From assembly GCA_031253835.1 (NCBI GenBank), contig JAIRVP010000021.1, positions 1-64,000 on the forward strand: 64,000 nucleotides of DNA, read 5' to 3'. The DNA comes from Burkholderia sp. (GTDB taxonomy: Bacteria; Pseudomonadota; Gammaproteobacteria; Burkholderiales; Burkholderiaceae). Shown here in pieces: positions 1 to 10,351 of the stretch. Numbering within the stretch: position 1 is the stretch's first letter; each line of letters begins with the position of its first letter. A program made the position numbers and the translations under genes. Under the pieces are notes generated by a model. The model was not told where the DNA came from, searched no databases, and saw only the letters and a list, made by a program, of their open reading frames with translations.

Positions 1-504
1 AAACAGCCAGTCGATCTGGTGATAGAACACGAGCCCCACCACCAGCCCGACGATCGTCCACAGCACGGCGCCGAGCGCATCGTAGCCGACGAACGTGCGA
101 TAGCGCGTGCCGAACGCGCCGGCCATCGGCACCGATACCAGCGACAGCCCCGGAATGAAGCGCGCGACGGCGAGCACGCGCACGCCGTAGCGGCCGAAGA
201 AGCGTTCGGTTTTTTTCACGCAGCTGTCACGCGACAGCGACAGTCGGCAGATCGTCTTCAGCGTCGTGCCGCCGAAGCGCCGGCCGGCGAGGTACCAGAC
301 GGTATCGCCGATCAGCGCGCCGAGCACCGACAGCGCCACCACCGTCACGAGCTGCGACCCGATCATCGCCGGATGCATCGCGGACATCGCGCCGAACAGC
401 ACGAGCGTCGGCATCGCGGGCACGGGCAGGCCGATGGCCGCCGCGAGCACGTTGGCGAATACAAGAAGCGGCCCGTACTGGGCGACGAGGTCACGTAGGA
501 GCAT
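1..504 (-). CDS. DedA family inner-membrane protein (3' end beyond window)
   Basis: Reading from the ATG at 504 gives 168 residues that run off the left edge, so the C-terminus is missing. The visible part has the DedA (SNARE-associated/VTT) pattern: an early hydrophobic segment with GLPVPAMP, then GALIGDTVWYLAGRRFG at about residues 60-75, and the signature FFGRYGVRVLAVARFIPG at about residues 105-123, followed by another membrane segment. DedA proteins are polytopic inner-membrane proteins tied to lipid-carrier recycling and membrane homeostasis. Some Burkholderia homologues carry an extra C-terminal rhodanese domain; that part would lie outside the window. Family call is firm, exact substrate unknown. 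Confidence 0.85.
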   Translation of the reverse strand, partial: MLLRDLVAQYGPLLVFANVLAAAIGLPVPAMPTLVLFGAMSAMHPAMIGSQLVTVVALSVLGALIGDTVWYLAGRRFGGTTLKTICRLSLSRDSCVKKTERFFGRYGVRVLAVARFIPGLSLVSVPMAGAFGTRYRTFVGYDALGAVLWTIVGLVVGLVFYHQIDWLF

Positions 505-658
505 GACGGCTGGCCGAAAAGGAAAGGCGTGGGCAGGAAACGCAGATGGGCCGATTATCGGCCTTTTTCAAGACAACGGCGGGAATGACGGAAAGCGCCT
601 GACGGCGGCAGGGGGATGCCGGTGAGCCGGCGCACTGCGCACGGCTCACCGGTCGGAA

Positions 659-928
659 TCAGGAGAGGGTGCGGGCGAGCGATGCGGCGCCGTGGTTTTC
701 GCCGGGCAGCTCGGCGCCGTGCGAGCGGATCGCCGCGATCAGTTCGGCCGGCGTGATCTCGTAGCGGACCTCGCGGTGGATGCCGGGCTTGCGCTCGTCG
801 ATCTCGATCAGCAGCACGCTTTTGCCGTCGCCCGTTGCTTCCAGCCGGAGCGAGCGCAGTTCGCGGCCGTCGGCCGGGTCGTGTTCGGTGAGCAGGGTCA
901 TTGCCCCGGATGAGCCGGTAGTGCGCAT
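659..928 (-). CDS. Small hypothetical protein, 89 aa
   Basis: An 89-residue protein starts at the ATG at 928, preceded by a good ribosome site (GAGGATAGG about 8 bases upstream). A second possible start is the internal ATG at 901. The sequence is soluble and charged, with SLRLEATGDGKSVLLIEIDE and EVRYEITPAELIAAIRSHGAEL, suggesting a small mixed alpha/beta fold. I do not recognise a family. It sits alone between the dedA gene and the phospholipase gene, on the same strand as both but separated from each, so it is probably its own unit. Coding is supported by the ribosome site and codon bias only. Confidence 0.6.
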   Translation of the reverse strand: MRTTGSSGAMTLLTEHDPADGRELRSLRLEATGDGKSVLLIEIDERKPGIHREVRYEITPAELIAAIRSHGAELPGENHGAASLARTLS

Positions 929-1163
929 CGAACCTATCCTCGTGTCGTGTCGTGGATGCCGTAACGGCAAAGATGTCTTTGTTGAATACAGCTTGATGCA
1001 GTTTAACGCGAACGGGCCGCGAGACGGAGCATTTTCGTGCGGTGAAATGAGGGCTGCACCACCGATCCTTCTGATGTTTGAGCCACGCCGGGCGGGCGTT
1101 TCAGCCGGATCGGCGGCCGCCGCGGCCGGTGCCTGACCGGCGTTCGCGGCCGTGCCGGCGCGG

Positions 1164-1195
1164 GCGGCGACACGCGGTGCGATGCGTGTCGCCGC
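1164..1195 (-). terminator. Hairpin downstream of phospholipase C gene
   Basis: A perfect 12-bp stem (core GGCGACACGC / GCGTGTCGCC) with an 8-base loop lies 8 bases past the phospholipase stop codon. There is no clear T-run, so it may act with Rho or as a 3'-end stabiliser. Confidence 0.55.
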
Positions 1196-1202
1196 GGCGG
1201 CG

Positions 1203-3536
1203 TCAGAAGCGGTCGGCGAGACCCATCGCCGGGTCGCTGACCGAGTGGCGGCCGGTTTCGACGCGGCCGGCCACGCGGCGCGAGAAGCTCGCGTCGCTGT
1301 CGGCCGTGACGACGAAGTCGTACCAGTGGCCGGTCGAGTCGAGCTTCCAGTGCAGCTCGGCCCGGTCGCCCGCGCGCACCGTGACGGTCCACGTGGTACC
1401 GGTGCCGTGGCTGTTGCCGTCCTCGTTGCCGTGGCCATGACCGTGGTCGTCGTGTCCGCCGCGGCCGGACAGCGGCCCGTAGACCTGGTTCGACCTCACC
1501 GTGAAGCGCACCGTGCCGCCGCCGTCGTTGCGCAGCCGCAGGTGGAGGTTGCCGCTCGCGCCCGCATAGCCGACGCGCACTTCCGGCTGCGGTGCGCGCG
1601 CACCGGCGAGGCGGCTCAGGTCGCCGGTGAAGCGGCGGTGATAGCCGTTCGGGCCGAGCACCCACAGGTCATATTTACCGCCGTTGTCGGCACGCGCGGC
1701 CCAGTCGCCGTGCAGCGTCTTGCCCGGCTCGACGACATAGCGCTGCGGCAGGCGGTCGAGGTGCAGCTTGTCATAGACGTGAAACACGGCGGCGGCGCGG
1801 CCCGTGTTCGCGAACTTCAGCGTGACCGTGCCGGCGCCGGCATCGGTGCGCGCGCTCGCATGCAGCTCGTACGGCAGTGCGCGCGACGGGCGCACGCCGG
1901 GGGCTTGGGCGGGCAGGGCCGGCGCGGTCGGCGGCACGATCTTCGGCGCGGCCTGCTGCGCGGCGCTCAGCGCGTCGACCTGGCTCTTCGTCGTATGGCC
2001 CGCGAGCGTCGGCAGCGGTTCGTTGTTCGGCGAGCGGAAGTTGAACGCGCTCGTCAGGTCGCCGCACACCGCGCGGCGGTACGCGCTGATCTGCGGCTCC
2101 GCGACGCCGAAGCGCTTCTCGAGGAAGAGCAGCGTCGACGTGTGGTCGAACACCTGCGAGTTGACCCAGCCGCCGCGGCTCCACGGCGACACGACCCACA
2201 TCGGTACGCGCGGGCCCGGTCCGTACGGCCGGCCGTCGCTGGCCGGCTGGCTCGACGTGGCCGGCGTGAAGTCGTGATACTCGGCCGCGACGTCGGCGGC
2301 CGACAGCGTATGGCCGCCCGCGAGCGTGCCGTCGGCGTTGCGCGACGGCACGGCCGGCGACGGCATGTGGTCGAAGAAGCCGTCGTTCTCGTCGTAGTTC
2401 ACCAGCAGCACGGTCTTGCTCCACACCTCGGGGTTCGCCGTCAGCGCATCGAGCACCGCCTGCACGTACCAGCCGCCCTGCGCGGGGCTCGACGGCCCCG
2501 GGTGCTCGCTGTACGCGGACGGCGGGATGATCCACGACACTTCCGGCAGCGTGCCGTTGCGGATGTCGTCGCGGAACGATTCGAGAAAGCCGTACGGCAT
2601 CGTGTTGCCGAAACCCTTCGCGAGCGGGCTCAGCGGATCATCGATCGCCGGGTCGTAGAACGCGCCGGCGGCCGTCACCGGTTGCGTGATGTCCGTCGAC
2701 GCGACGTACGCGGGCCGGCGCGCGGCCGGCATCTGCTCGATCGCCGCGCGCCAGTGGCGGAAGCTCATCATCTCGTTGCAGCCGAAGTTGTCGATCAGGC
2801 TCTGGTAGACCTTCCAGTTCACGCCGGCCTGCTGCAGCCGGTCGGCATAGGTCGTCCAGGTCCAGCCCTGGCTCGACGGGCCGATGTCGTTGCCGCCGTT
2901 GAACTGGTTGTTCAGCGCGGCGATCTTCACGCGGCTGCCGTCGGCCGGGCTGATGCCGTTCGGGCCGTTGGTGCCGCTCCAGTAGAACAGGCGGTTCGCG
3001 ATCGTGCCCGTGTGCATCCCGCAGTGGTAGTGGTCGCACAGCGTGAACGCATCGGCGAGCGCGCGCTGGAACGGCACTTCCGCCGCGTCGTAATAGCCCA
3101 TCGACAGCGGCGTCTTCGCGTCGGGCCAGCGGTTCATCCGGCCGTGATCCCACGCGGCCTGCGCATCGGCCCACGTGTGCGGCGTGCCGCCCGCGCGCTG
3201 CGCGTTGCCCTGGCTCGCGTCGAGGTGATACGGCGTCACGGTCGCGGCGGGCGTCGCCTTCGTGTACGACTGGTAGAACACGTCGCGGCCGTTCGGCGAC
3301 GGCACCGCGAAGCGGTCGCCGTAGCCGCGCACGCCCTTGAACGTGCCGAAGTAGCTGTCGAACGCGCGGTTCTCCATCATCAGCAGCACGACGTGCTTGA
3401 CGTCCTTGATGGTCCCCGTTTCGTGAAACGCGGGAATGGCGAGCGCGCGTCGGATGCTCGGCGGAAACGCGGACAGCGCGGCGGCGGCGAGGCCGGACGT
3501 GGCGGTCTGTTGAAGGAATTTGCGGCGTGACGTCAT
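1203..3536 (-). CDS. Phosphocholine-specific phospholipase C, TAT-exported
   Basis: 777 residues from the ATG at 3536, with AGGATCC upstream as ribosome site. The N-terminus MTSRRKFLQQ plus a hydrophobic stretch to about residue 34 is a twin-arginine signal (S/T-RRKFL). A phosphoesterase domain of the acid phosphatase/PLC superfamily spans about residues 45-440: ENR at 55-57, DHYHCGMHTGT at 168-178 (the HTGT threonine is the likely nucleophile) and NYDENDGFFDH at 380-390. The C-terminal third, about 480-710, matches the two DUF756-type domains of PlcH/PlcN enzymes. Such enzymes cleave phosphatidylcholine (some also sphingomyelin) outside the cell, supplying phosphate and choline and aiding host damage. 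No convincing Pho box was seen upstream. Length fits the family, so it appears intact. Confidence 0.92.
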   Translation of the reverse strand: MTSRRKFLQQTATSGLAAAALSAFPPSIRRALAIPAFHETGTIKDVKHVVLLMMENRAFDSYFGTFKGVRGYGDRFAVPSPNGRDVFYQSYTKATPAATVTPYHLDASQGNAQRAGGTPHTWADAQAAWDHGRMNRWPDAKTPLSMGYYDAAEVPFQRALADAFTLCDHYHCGMHTGTIANRLFYWSGTNGPNGISPADGSRVKIAALNNQFNGGNDIGPSSQGWTWTTYADRLQQAGVNWKVYQSLIDNFGCNEMMSFRHWRAAIEQMPAARRPAYVASTDITQPVTAAGAFYDPAIDDPLSPLAKGFGNTMPYGFLESFRDDIRNGTLPEVSWIIPPSAYSEHPGPSSPAQGGWYVQAVLDALTANPEVWSKTVLLVNYDENDGFFDHMPSPAVPSRNADGTLAGGHTLSAADVAAEYHDFTPATSSQPASDGRPYGPGPRVPMWVVSPWSRGGWVNSQVFDHTSTLLFLEKRFGVAEPQISAYRRAVCGDLTSAFNFRSPNNEPLPTLAGHTTKSQVDALSAAQQAAPKIVPPTAPALPAQAPGVRPSRALPYELHASARTDAGAGTVTLKFANTGRAAAVFHVYDKLHLDRLPQRYVVEPGKTLHGDWAARADNGGKYDLWVLGPNGYHRRFTGDLSRLAGARAPQPEVRVGYAGASGNLHLRLRNDGGGTVRFTVRSNQVYGPLSGRGGHDDHGHGHGNEDGNSHGTGTTWTVTVRAGDRAELHWKLDSTGHWYDFVVTADSDASFSRRVAGRVETGRHSVSDPAMGLADRF

Positions 3537-4101
3537 GGCGTTCGGATCCTGTGATGGTGGGAGCGTTCGTGACTTCGTCTGGAGCACCCGTGCGTCGTCC
3601 CCCCCTGGGACGATCCGCGATGCGTGTGCGTTCGGTGCGTCGGCCGCATGTGGCGGAAGTGCGCGCATCGCGGTCGACATGCGGTGTCGCGCGGATGCCG
3701 CGGCCGTCGTCGCGGTCCTGCGCGCCGCGCGCTCGTGATGCGCGGGACAGGGTGTCGGCACACACCGGCCCGGCGCATGCCGGGCTGGGCGGCGCCCAGT
3801 CTAGGGAGGCGACATGACGTCGACGTGATGAGGGCGTGACATCGCATGTCGCGCGTGTGACGTTGCGTGCGCAACTATTTGGACAGAAAAGGCAAGGAGT
3901 TACCGATTCACGCACACGGGGACGGTCAAATTTTTCCGACTCGTGGCCCGAGTGCGTGATTGCCTGTCGTTGTAGAGGCAACGACCTGCGAAGCACCGTG
4001 ACGCCCATGTTTCAAATGCGTGAAATCGGATAAGCTCGACACGTTGCTGCGCACGTGCGCAGTCCGCGCCTTCGGCGCGACTTTCCGGAACCGGCCCACC
4101 C
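3537..4101. other. 565-bp intergenic region between divergent genes
   Basis: This holds the promoters of the phospholipase gene (leftward) and the yhhY-like gene (rightward). The stretch around 3840-3960 is AT-richer. A 6-2-6 dyad (GTTGCG TG CGCAAC) lies at 3862-3875. No confident promoter or known operator was identified, and none of the short open frames has a ribosome site or recognisable product. Confidence 0.5.
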
Positions 4102-4602
4102 ATGACCGACATCACGATCCGGCACAGCGAGACGCACGACGTCGACGCGATCCGGCACATCGCCGCGCATCCCGCGGTGTACATGAACACGTTGCAGTAT
4201 CCGTTTCCGTCGCTCGAAAAATGGCAGAAGCGGATCGAGAACGTGCACGAGCACGGCGTGAGCCTCGTCGCCGAAATCGACGGCACGGTGGTCGGCCATC
4301 TCGGCCTGCACTTCGAGCCGAATCCTCGCCGGCGCCATGCAGCGGGGCTCGGCATGATGGTCGATGCGGCCCGTCACGGGCACGGCATCGGCAGCCGGCT
4401 GCTCGCGGCCGCGATCGACCTCGCGGAAAACTGGCTGAACCTCACGCGTCTCGAGCTGACCGTGTTCACCGACAACCGCGCGGCGATCGCGCTCTACGAG
4501 AAGCACGGCTTCCGGATCGAAGGCGAATCGCCCGGCTACGCGTTGCGCGACGGCGTGCATGCTTCCGTGTATCACATGGCGCGGCTCAAGCCCCCGCGGT
4601 GA
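4102..4602 (+). CDS. yhhY: YhhY/AaaT-like GNAT amino-acid N-acetyltransferase
   Basis: A 166-residue single-domain GNAT protein. It keeps the pattern I know from E. coli YhhY along its full length: ITIRHSETHDVDAIRHI at the start, then YMNTLQYPFPS near residue 27, LELTVFTDNRAAIALYEKHGF near 126-146 and a terminal YHMARLK. Acetyl-CoA binding motif A is RHGHGIGSRLL at about 90-100. YhhY (AaaT) acetylates L-phenylalanine and L-methionine in vitro, so N-acetylation of amino acids is the likely activity; the substrate here is inferred. It stands alone, divergent from the phospholipase gene. Confidence 0.85.
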   Translation: MTDITIRHSETHDVDAIRHIAAHPAVYMNTLQYPFPSLEKWQKRIENVHEHGVSLVAEIDGTVVGHLGLHFEPNPRRRHAAGLGMMVDAARHGHGIGSRLLAAAIDLAENWLNLTRLELTVFTDNRAAIALYEKHGFRIEGESPGYALRDGVHASVYHMARLKPPR

Positions 4603-4863
4603 AAGGCCCGCGGACGCGCATGCGACCGCACGCGCAGCCGCGATGCCGCGCGTCATATTCATTCGAGAATTCGTTCGTTTTCCACCGGCTGTACCCGTCG
4701 TATCGTTGAACGATTTGCCGGCCGCGTCTGCCGGCGTCCGCTTTTCCGACTCGATGCATGCGCGGCGTGGCACGTCGGCTGGTTTCATCGTCCCCGCTTC
4801 ACGGCCGTCGTTGTGTCGCGCCTCGCCCTCCCGCAACCGTCTCTTTCAACGGAACCCGCTTCG

Positions 4864-6462
4864 ATGAAAACCGCTCTCCGGAATCTGACCGCCGCCTGCC
4901 TGTTCGCCGCCGCCGCGGGGGCGGCGTTTGCCGCTGCCACGCCTACCGGCGCCCCGGTGGCGAGCGCAGCGCCCGATGGCGCACATCTGCCGCCCGGCAT
5001 CGCGTGGCAGCACGGCGACGTCGATGCCGCGTTCGCACTCGCGAAGCGTACCGGCAAGCCGCTGCTGCTGTACTGGGGCGCGGTGTGGTGCCCGTCGTGC
5101 AACCAGGTGAAGTCGACGATCTTCAGCCAGCAGGCCTTCAAGACGCGCTCGTCGTTCTTCGTGCCCGTGTATCTCGACGGCGATACCGAAAGCGCGCAGA
5201 AGCTCGGCGAGCGCTTCAAGGTGCACGGCTATCCGACGATGATCCTGTTCCGCCCGGACGGCACCGAAGTGACGCGGCTGCCGGGCGAAGCCGATCTCGA
5301 CCGCTACATGCAGGCGCTGTCGCTCGGGATGACGGCCGCGCACCCGGTGCGGCAGACGCTTGCGACCGCGCTGAAGAGTGGCGCGTCGCTGACGCCGGAC
5401 GAATGGCGCCTGCTGGCCGACTATTCGTGGGATACCGACGGCGCGCTGCCGGTGCCGGCCGATCGTGTCGCCGAGACGCTGCAGTCGCTCGCGCAACGCG
5501 CGCGCGCGGCCGGCGCGAAGGCCGAAGCGGCACGCTTCGCGCTGAAGTCGGCGGTGGTCGCCGCATCGGACGATCCGGCGCAGGCCGGTGCGCTCGACAA
5601 GGCGGCGCTCGCCGATTCGCTGCGCACCGTGCTGCGCGATCCGGCGCTGTCGCGGGCCGATTCGGACGTGCTGGTCGCGGCGCCCGCACGCGTGGTCGCG
5701 TATCTCGGCGGCGACGACGCGCAGCGCGCGAAGCTGCGCGGCGCGTACGACACGGCGCTCGCGCGCCTGTCGACCGACACGACGCTGTCGTCGATCGACC
5801 GGCTGATGGCATTGCACGGCCGCGTGCTGCTCGCGCGCGGCGACGCCGGCAAGGGGGTGCCGTCCGTCGCACCGGCGCTGGCCGATACCGCACGCAAGCA
5901 GATCACCGCGTCGGTGCAGGGCGCCGCGAACGCGTACGAGCGGCAGGCGCTCGTCAGCGAAGGCGCGGACACGCTGACCGACGCAGGGCTGTACGACGAA
6001 TCGGATGTGTTGCTGAAGGCCGAGTTGCCGCGTTCGTCCACGCCGTACTACTTCATGTCCGGGCTGGCCGCGAATGCGAAGGCGCGCGGCGACAAGGCCG
6101 CCGCGCTCGACTGGTATCGCAAGGCGTATGACACGGCGAGCGGGCCGGCGACGAAGCTGCGCTGGGGCGCCACCTACTTTGCGAATGCGGTCCAGCTGGC
6201 GCCGGACGATTCGGCCCGTATCGAGGGGATTGCCGCGAGTGTGCTCGCGCAGGCCGACAAGACCCGCGACGCGTTCTACGGCGCGAACCTGCGCGCGTTG
6301 ACCAAGGTCGTCACGCAGCTGAACCGCTGGCGCGCCAGCGGCGCGCACGATGCGTCGGTCAGGTCGGTCGTCAAGCAGTTCGACGGCGTCTGCGGGAAAC
6401 TGCCCGCGGGCGATCCGCAGGCAGCGGCATGTGCGAAGCTGATCCAGCCCGTGAAGGCGTAA
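4864..6462 (+). CDS. Exported thioredoxin-fold protein with long C-terminal domain
   Basis: 532 residues from the ATG at 4864; this start gives a clean signal peptide (MKTALRNL, hydrophobic core, cleavage near AFA at 21-23), whereas the upstream ATG at 4813 would bury it. A thioredoxin fold occupies about residues 45-150 with the redox motif WCPSC (cysteines 76 and 79) and the cis-proline segment HGYPTMILFRPDG. The rest, about 160-532, is alanine-rich and helical, resembling TPR-like repeats (for example DKAAALDWYRKAYDTA). It probably works in periplasmic thiol chemistry. Partner proteins are unknown; the gene is not in an obvious operon. The ribosome site is weak (ACGGAACC). Confidence 0.78.
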   Translation: MKTALRNLTAACLFAAAAGAAFAAATPTGAPVASAAPDGAHLPPGIAWQHGDVDAAFALAKRTGKPLLLYWGAVWCPSCNQVKSTIFSQQAFKTRSSFFVPVYLDGDTESAQKLGERFKVHGYPTMILFRPDGTEVTRLPGEADLDRYMQALSLGMTAAHPVRQTLATALKSGASLTPDEWRLLADYSWDTDGALPVPADRVAETLQSLAQRARAAGAKAEAARFALKSAVVAASDDPAQAGALDKAALADSLRTVLRDPALSRADSDVLVAAPARVVAYLGGDDAQRAKLRGAYDTALARLSTDTTLSSIDRLMALHGRVLLARGDAGKGVPSVAPALADTARKQITASVQGAANAYERQALVSEGADTLTDAGLYDESDVLLKAELPRSSTPYYFMSGLAANAKARGDKAAALDWYRKAYDTASGPATKLRWGATYFANAVQLAPDDSARIEGIAASVLAQADKTRDAFYGANLRALTKVVTQLNRWRASGAHDASVRSVVKQFDGVCGKLPAGDPQAAACAKLIQPVKA

Positions 6463-6481
6463 CGACGCACGGCTGCGTCGT
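6462..6481 (+). terminator. Hairpin at stop codon of thioredoxin-like gene
   Basis: Perfect 8-bp stem ACGACGCA / TGCGTCGT with a CGGC loop, beginning on the last base of the TAA stop. It lies between two convergent genes and could serve both; no T-run. Confidence 0.55.
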
Positions 6482-6501
6482 CGAGCGGGCCGGATGACGG
6501 A

Positions 6502-6753
6502 TTACTGGCCCGACTCCGACGACGCGCCGCGATCGCTGCCGTATCCGGCGTCGTGCTGGCGGGCAATCTTCGCTTCGGCGGAAACGATGCTGGCCGGGTA
6601 GAACCAGTCGCTCGACTGGAAGCCGGCCTGCTTCAGCGCCTTGACTTCGGCGCGCACCTGCGCGCGCGTCAGCGGCTGGTTCGACTGGGCTTGCGCGGCG
6701 AGCGGGGCCGAGACGGCGAGGGCAATGGCAACGGCTTGAATCAGGCGCTTCAT
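6502..6753 (-). CDS. DUF4148 family secreted small protein
   Basis: 83 residues from the ATG at 6753, preceded by a strong GGAGGT site. A signal peptide ends near AQAQS (residue 20-24). The mature part has the DUF4148 signature: LTRAQVRAEVKALKQAGFQSSD, then a YPA segment. These short proteins are abundant in Burkholderia and relatives and are exported, with no defined function. The gene is monocistronic, convergent with the thioredoxin-like gene. Confidence 0.85.
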   Translation of the reverse strand: MKRLIQAVAIALAVSAPLAAQAQSNQPLTRAQVRAEVKALKQAGFQSSDWFYPASIVSAEAKIARQHDAGYGSDRGASSESGQ

Positions 6754-6985
6754 GATCGGGACCTCCAGGATTCCGGTGAATCGCTGCACTTCGTTCATCG
6801 AAGCGCCGTGCGACGTTGAACCCAGTGTAGGCCGGAGCACGCGTGCGAAAAATGCGATCGCACCCAACGCTGTGTTTTGTTGCGGGCAACAATGGGGGCG
6901 GCGGCGGATGCCGAAGGGTGGCCTTGGGGGCTGCACAAGCGCCCGGCGGTGCGGATTCGACCGGGTTCGCGAGCAGGAAAATGAA

Positions 6986-7037
6986 ATCGGACCGGATGCG
7001 AATTCCGGAATCCGTTCCGGTTCGCATGCGGTCCGAT
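6986..7037 (-). terminator. Strong rho-independent terminator of GntP permease gene
   Basis: A 52-base near-perfect hairpin. The outer 17-bp arms (ATCGGACCG.ATGCGAA and its complement, one mismatch) enclose CCGGAA TCCG TTCCGG. Read leftward it is followed by the T-rich tail TTTCATTTTCC, as expected for intrinsic termination of the permease transcript. The rest of the 6754-7089 gap holds the DUF4148 promoter; nothing else was seen. Confidence 0.8.
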
Positions 7038-7089
7038 CCTGAAGCGCAGGTCGTGAAGCGGCGTGCAGGACGCCGCCTCAAGCACGCAC

Positions 7090-8493
7090 TTACACGAGCC
7101 CCGTCGCGTAGTACACGGCGATCACGAAGAAGACCGCGAGCGTCTTGATGACGGTGACCGCGAAGATGTCGCGATACGACTCGCGGTGCGTGAGGCCCGT
7201 GACCGCGAGCAGCGTGATGACGGCGCCGTTGTGCGGCAGCGTGTCCATGCCGCCGCTGGCCATTGCGACGACCCGGTGCAGCACGTCCATCGGAATGTTG
7301 GCGGCCTGCGCGCCCTTGATGAACAGGTCCGACATCGCGGCGAGCGCGATGCTCATGCCGCCCGACGCGGAACCCGTGATGCCGGCGAGCGAGCTGACCG
7401 ACACGGCTGCGTTGACGAGCGGGTTCGGGATGCTCTTCAGCGCATCGCTGACGACGAGGAAGCCCGGCAGCGCGGCGATCACGCCGCCGAAGCCGTATTC
7501 CGACGCGGTGTTCATCGCGGCGAGCAGCGCGCCGGCGACGGCGGCCTTCGAGCCGGCCGCGAAGCGGTCGCTGACGCGCTTGAACGCGGTCAGCACGACC
7601 AGCACGATGCCGAGCAGCAGCGCGGCCTCGACCGACCAGATCGCGACGACGGTCTTGATCGACGCCGTGACCGGCGCATGCACGCCCGGCAGTATGTCCG
7701 GCGCGACCGTGTACGACGCGGCGCCGTACCATTGCGGGATCAGCTTCGTGAACGCGAAGTTCGATACGCCGACGAGGATCAGCGGCAGGATCGCCAGCGC
7801 GGGATTCGGCAGCGACGTCGCCTCGACGCGCTCCGGCTCGTTGACGAGCGACGTGCCGTAGCCTTCGCCCTTCGCCATCGCCGAACGGCGGCGCCATTCG
7901 AGATACGTGAGGCCGACGACGATGATGAACAGCGAGCCGATCGTGCCGAGCGCGGGCGCGGCCCATGCGGTCGTCTTGAAGAACGTGGTCGGGATGATGT
8001 TCTGGATCTGCGGCGTGCCGGGCAGCGAATCCATCGTGAACGAGAACGCGCCGAGTGCGATTGCGCCGGGCATCAGCCGCTTCGGGATGTTGCTCTGGCG
8101 GTAGAGTTCGGCCGCGAACGGATAGACGGCGAACACCACGACGAACAGCGAGACGCCGCCATAGGTGAGCAGCGCGCACACCGCGACGATCACCGCATTC
8201 GCGCGCGAGCGGCCGATGTAGCGGATCGCCGCATGGACGATCGACTCGGAGAACCCGGACAGTTCGATCACCTTGCCGAACACGGCGCCGAGCATGAAGA
8301 CCGGGAAATACAGTTTGACGAAGCCGACCATCTTCTCCATGAAGATGCCGGAGAAGACCGGTGCGACGGCGGCGGGTTCGGTCAGGAGCACCGCGCCGAG
8401 CGCGGCGATCGGCGCGAACAGGATCACGCTGTAGCCGCGATACGCGGCGAACATCAGGAACGCCAGCGCGGCGAGGACGATCACGAAAGACAA
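7090..8493 (-). CDS. GntP-family organic acid permease
   Basis: 467 residues with about twelve hydrophobic segments. It starts at a TTG at 8491-8493 with an ideal AGGAG six bases upstream. Family features are the repeated G/S-rich membrane loops, such as LLTYGGVSLFVVVFA, FTMDSLPGTPQIQNIIPTT, ITGSASGGMSIAL and MASGGMDTLPHNGAVI. GntP-type carriers import gluconate and other hydroxy acids by proton symport. The substrate is not readable from sequence. The pairing with a PAS-sigma-54 activator recalls the D-3-hydroxybutyrate system of pseudomonads, so a hydroxy acid of that type is a reasonable guess. Transcription is probably sigma-54 dependent (promoter at 8560-8575) and ends at the hairpin 6986-7037. 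Confidence 0.85.
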   Translation of the reverse strand: MSFVIVLAALAFLMFAAYRGYSVILFAPIAALGAVLLTEPAAVAPVFSGIFMEKMVGFVKLYFPVFMLGAVFGKVIELSGFSESIVHAAIRYIGRSRANAVIVAVCALLTYGGVSLFVVVFAVYPFAAELYRQSNIPKRLMPGAIALGAFSFTMDSLPGTPQIQNIIPTTFFKTTAWAAPALGTIGSLFIIVVGLTYLEWRRRSAMAKGEGYGTSLVNEPERVEATSLPNPALAILPLILVGVSNFAFTKLIPQWYGAASYTVAPDILPGVHAPVTASIKTVVAIWSVEAALLLGIVLVVLTAFKRVSDRFAAGSKAAVAGALLAAMNTASEYGFGGVIAALPGFLVVSDALKSIPNPLVNAAVSVSSLAGITGSASGGMSIALAAMSDLFIKGAQAANIPMDVLHRVVAMASGGMDTLPHNGAVITLLAVTGLTHRESYRDIFAVTVIKTLAVFFVIAVYYATGLV

Positions 8494-8559
8494 GGGAGTC
8501 TCCTAATGGCTTTGGTTGTTGTTCGATCGCGCGACGCGCCGCGGACCGGCTCAGGTTCG

Positions 8560-8575
8560 TGCAGGTTTCGTGCCA
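8560..8575 (-). promoter_or_regulatory. Sigma-54 (-24/-12) promoter of GntP permease
   Basis: Leftward sequence TGGCACGAAACCTGCA matches the RpoN consensus with the exact GG-N10-GC spacing. Predicted start of transcription is near 8549, giving about 56 bases of leader before the TTG start. Confidence 0.85.
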
Positions 8576-8659
8576 TCGGCCGGATTGCGCCGCCGGACAT
8601 GGGGCCGACGGAGGCTGGCGGGCCCGCGCCGGCCTATGTCTGACGATTCTACATAAAAC

Positions 8660-8776
8660 GTCTCCATCCGGAGACGATATGGCCGTCCGGCCAGCCCTTG
8701 AATGCGTGCAGGGCTTTCCCCGACAACGCATTGCGGCGTGTCTCCAGAGTGAGATAATCCGTCTCGTTCCGGAGAC
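8660..8776. promoter_or_regulatory. Three dyad sites, likely enhancer sites of the divergent sigma-54 activator
   Basis: Sites GTCTC-N6-GAGAC occur at 8660-8675 (perfect, with flanking C/G extending the dyad to 18 bp), 8740-8755 (one mismatch, ends GAGAT) and 8761-8776 (perfect). They are 80 and 21 bases apart and lie about 85-200 bases upstream of the -24 box of the permease, the usual place for enhancer sites. They also lie just before the activator gene, allowing autoregulation. Confidence 0.7.
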
Positions 8777-8809
8777 ATCCGGTCGAAAATACACGGAGAC
8801 GAAGACACG

Positions 8810-10297
<1,488 letters not shown>

Positions 10298-10351
10298 GCC
10301 GATCGGCGCTGCCGATCCGGCCGGACCTGACGCATCGAACAGGAGATCACG

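Noticed and set aside
1152..3530. Plus-strand open frame of 792 codons opposite phospholipase C
   Set aside because: Antisense shadow; the minus-strand frame has the TAT signal and catalytic motifs.
3800..3880. Possible Pho box upstream of phospholipase C
   Set aside because: Only one half-site (ATGTCAC) resembles the consensus; the second half does not match.
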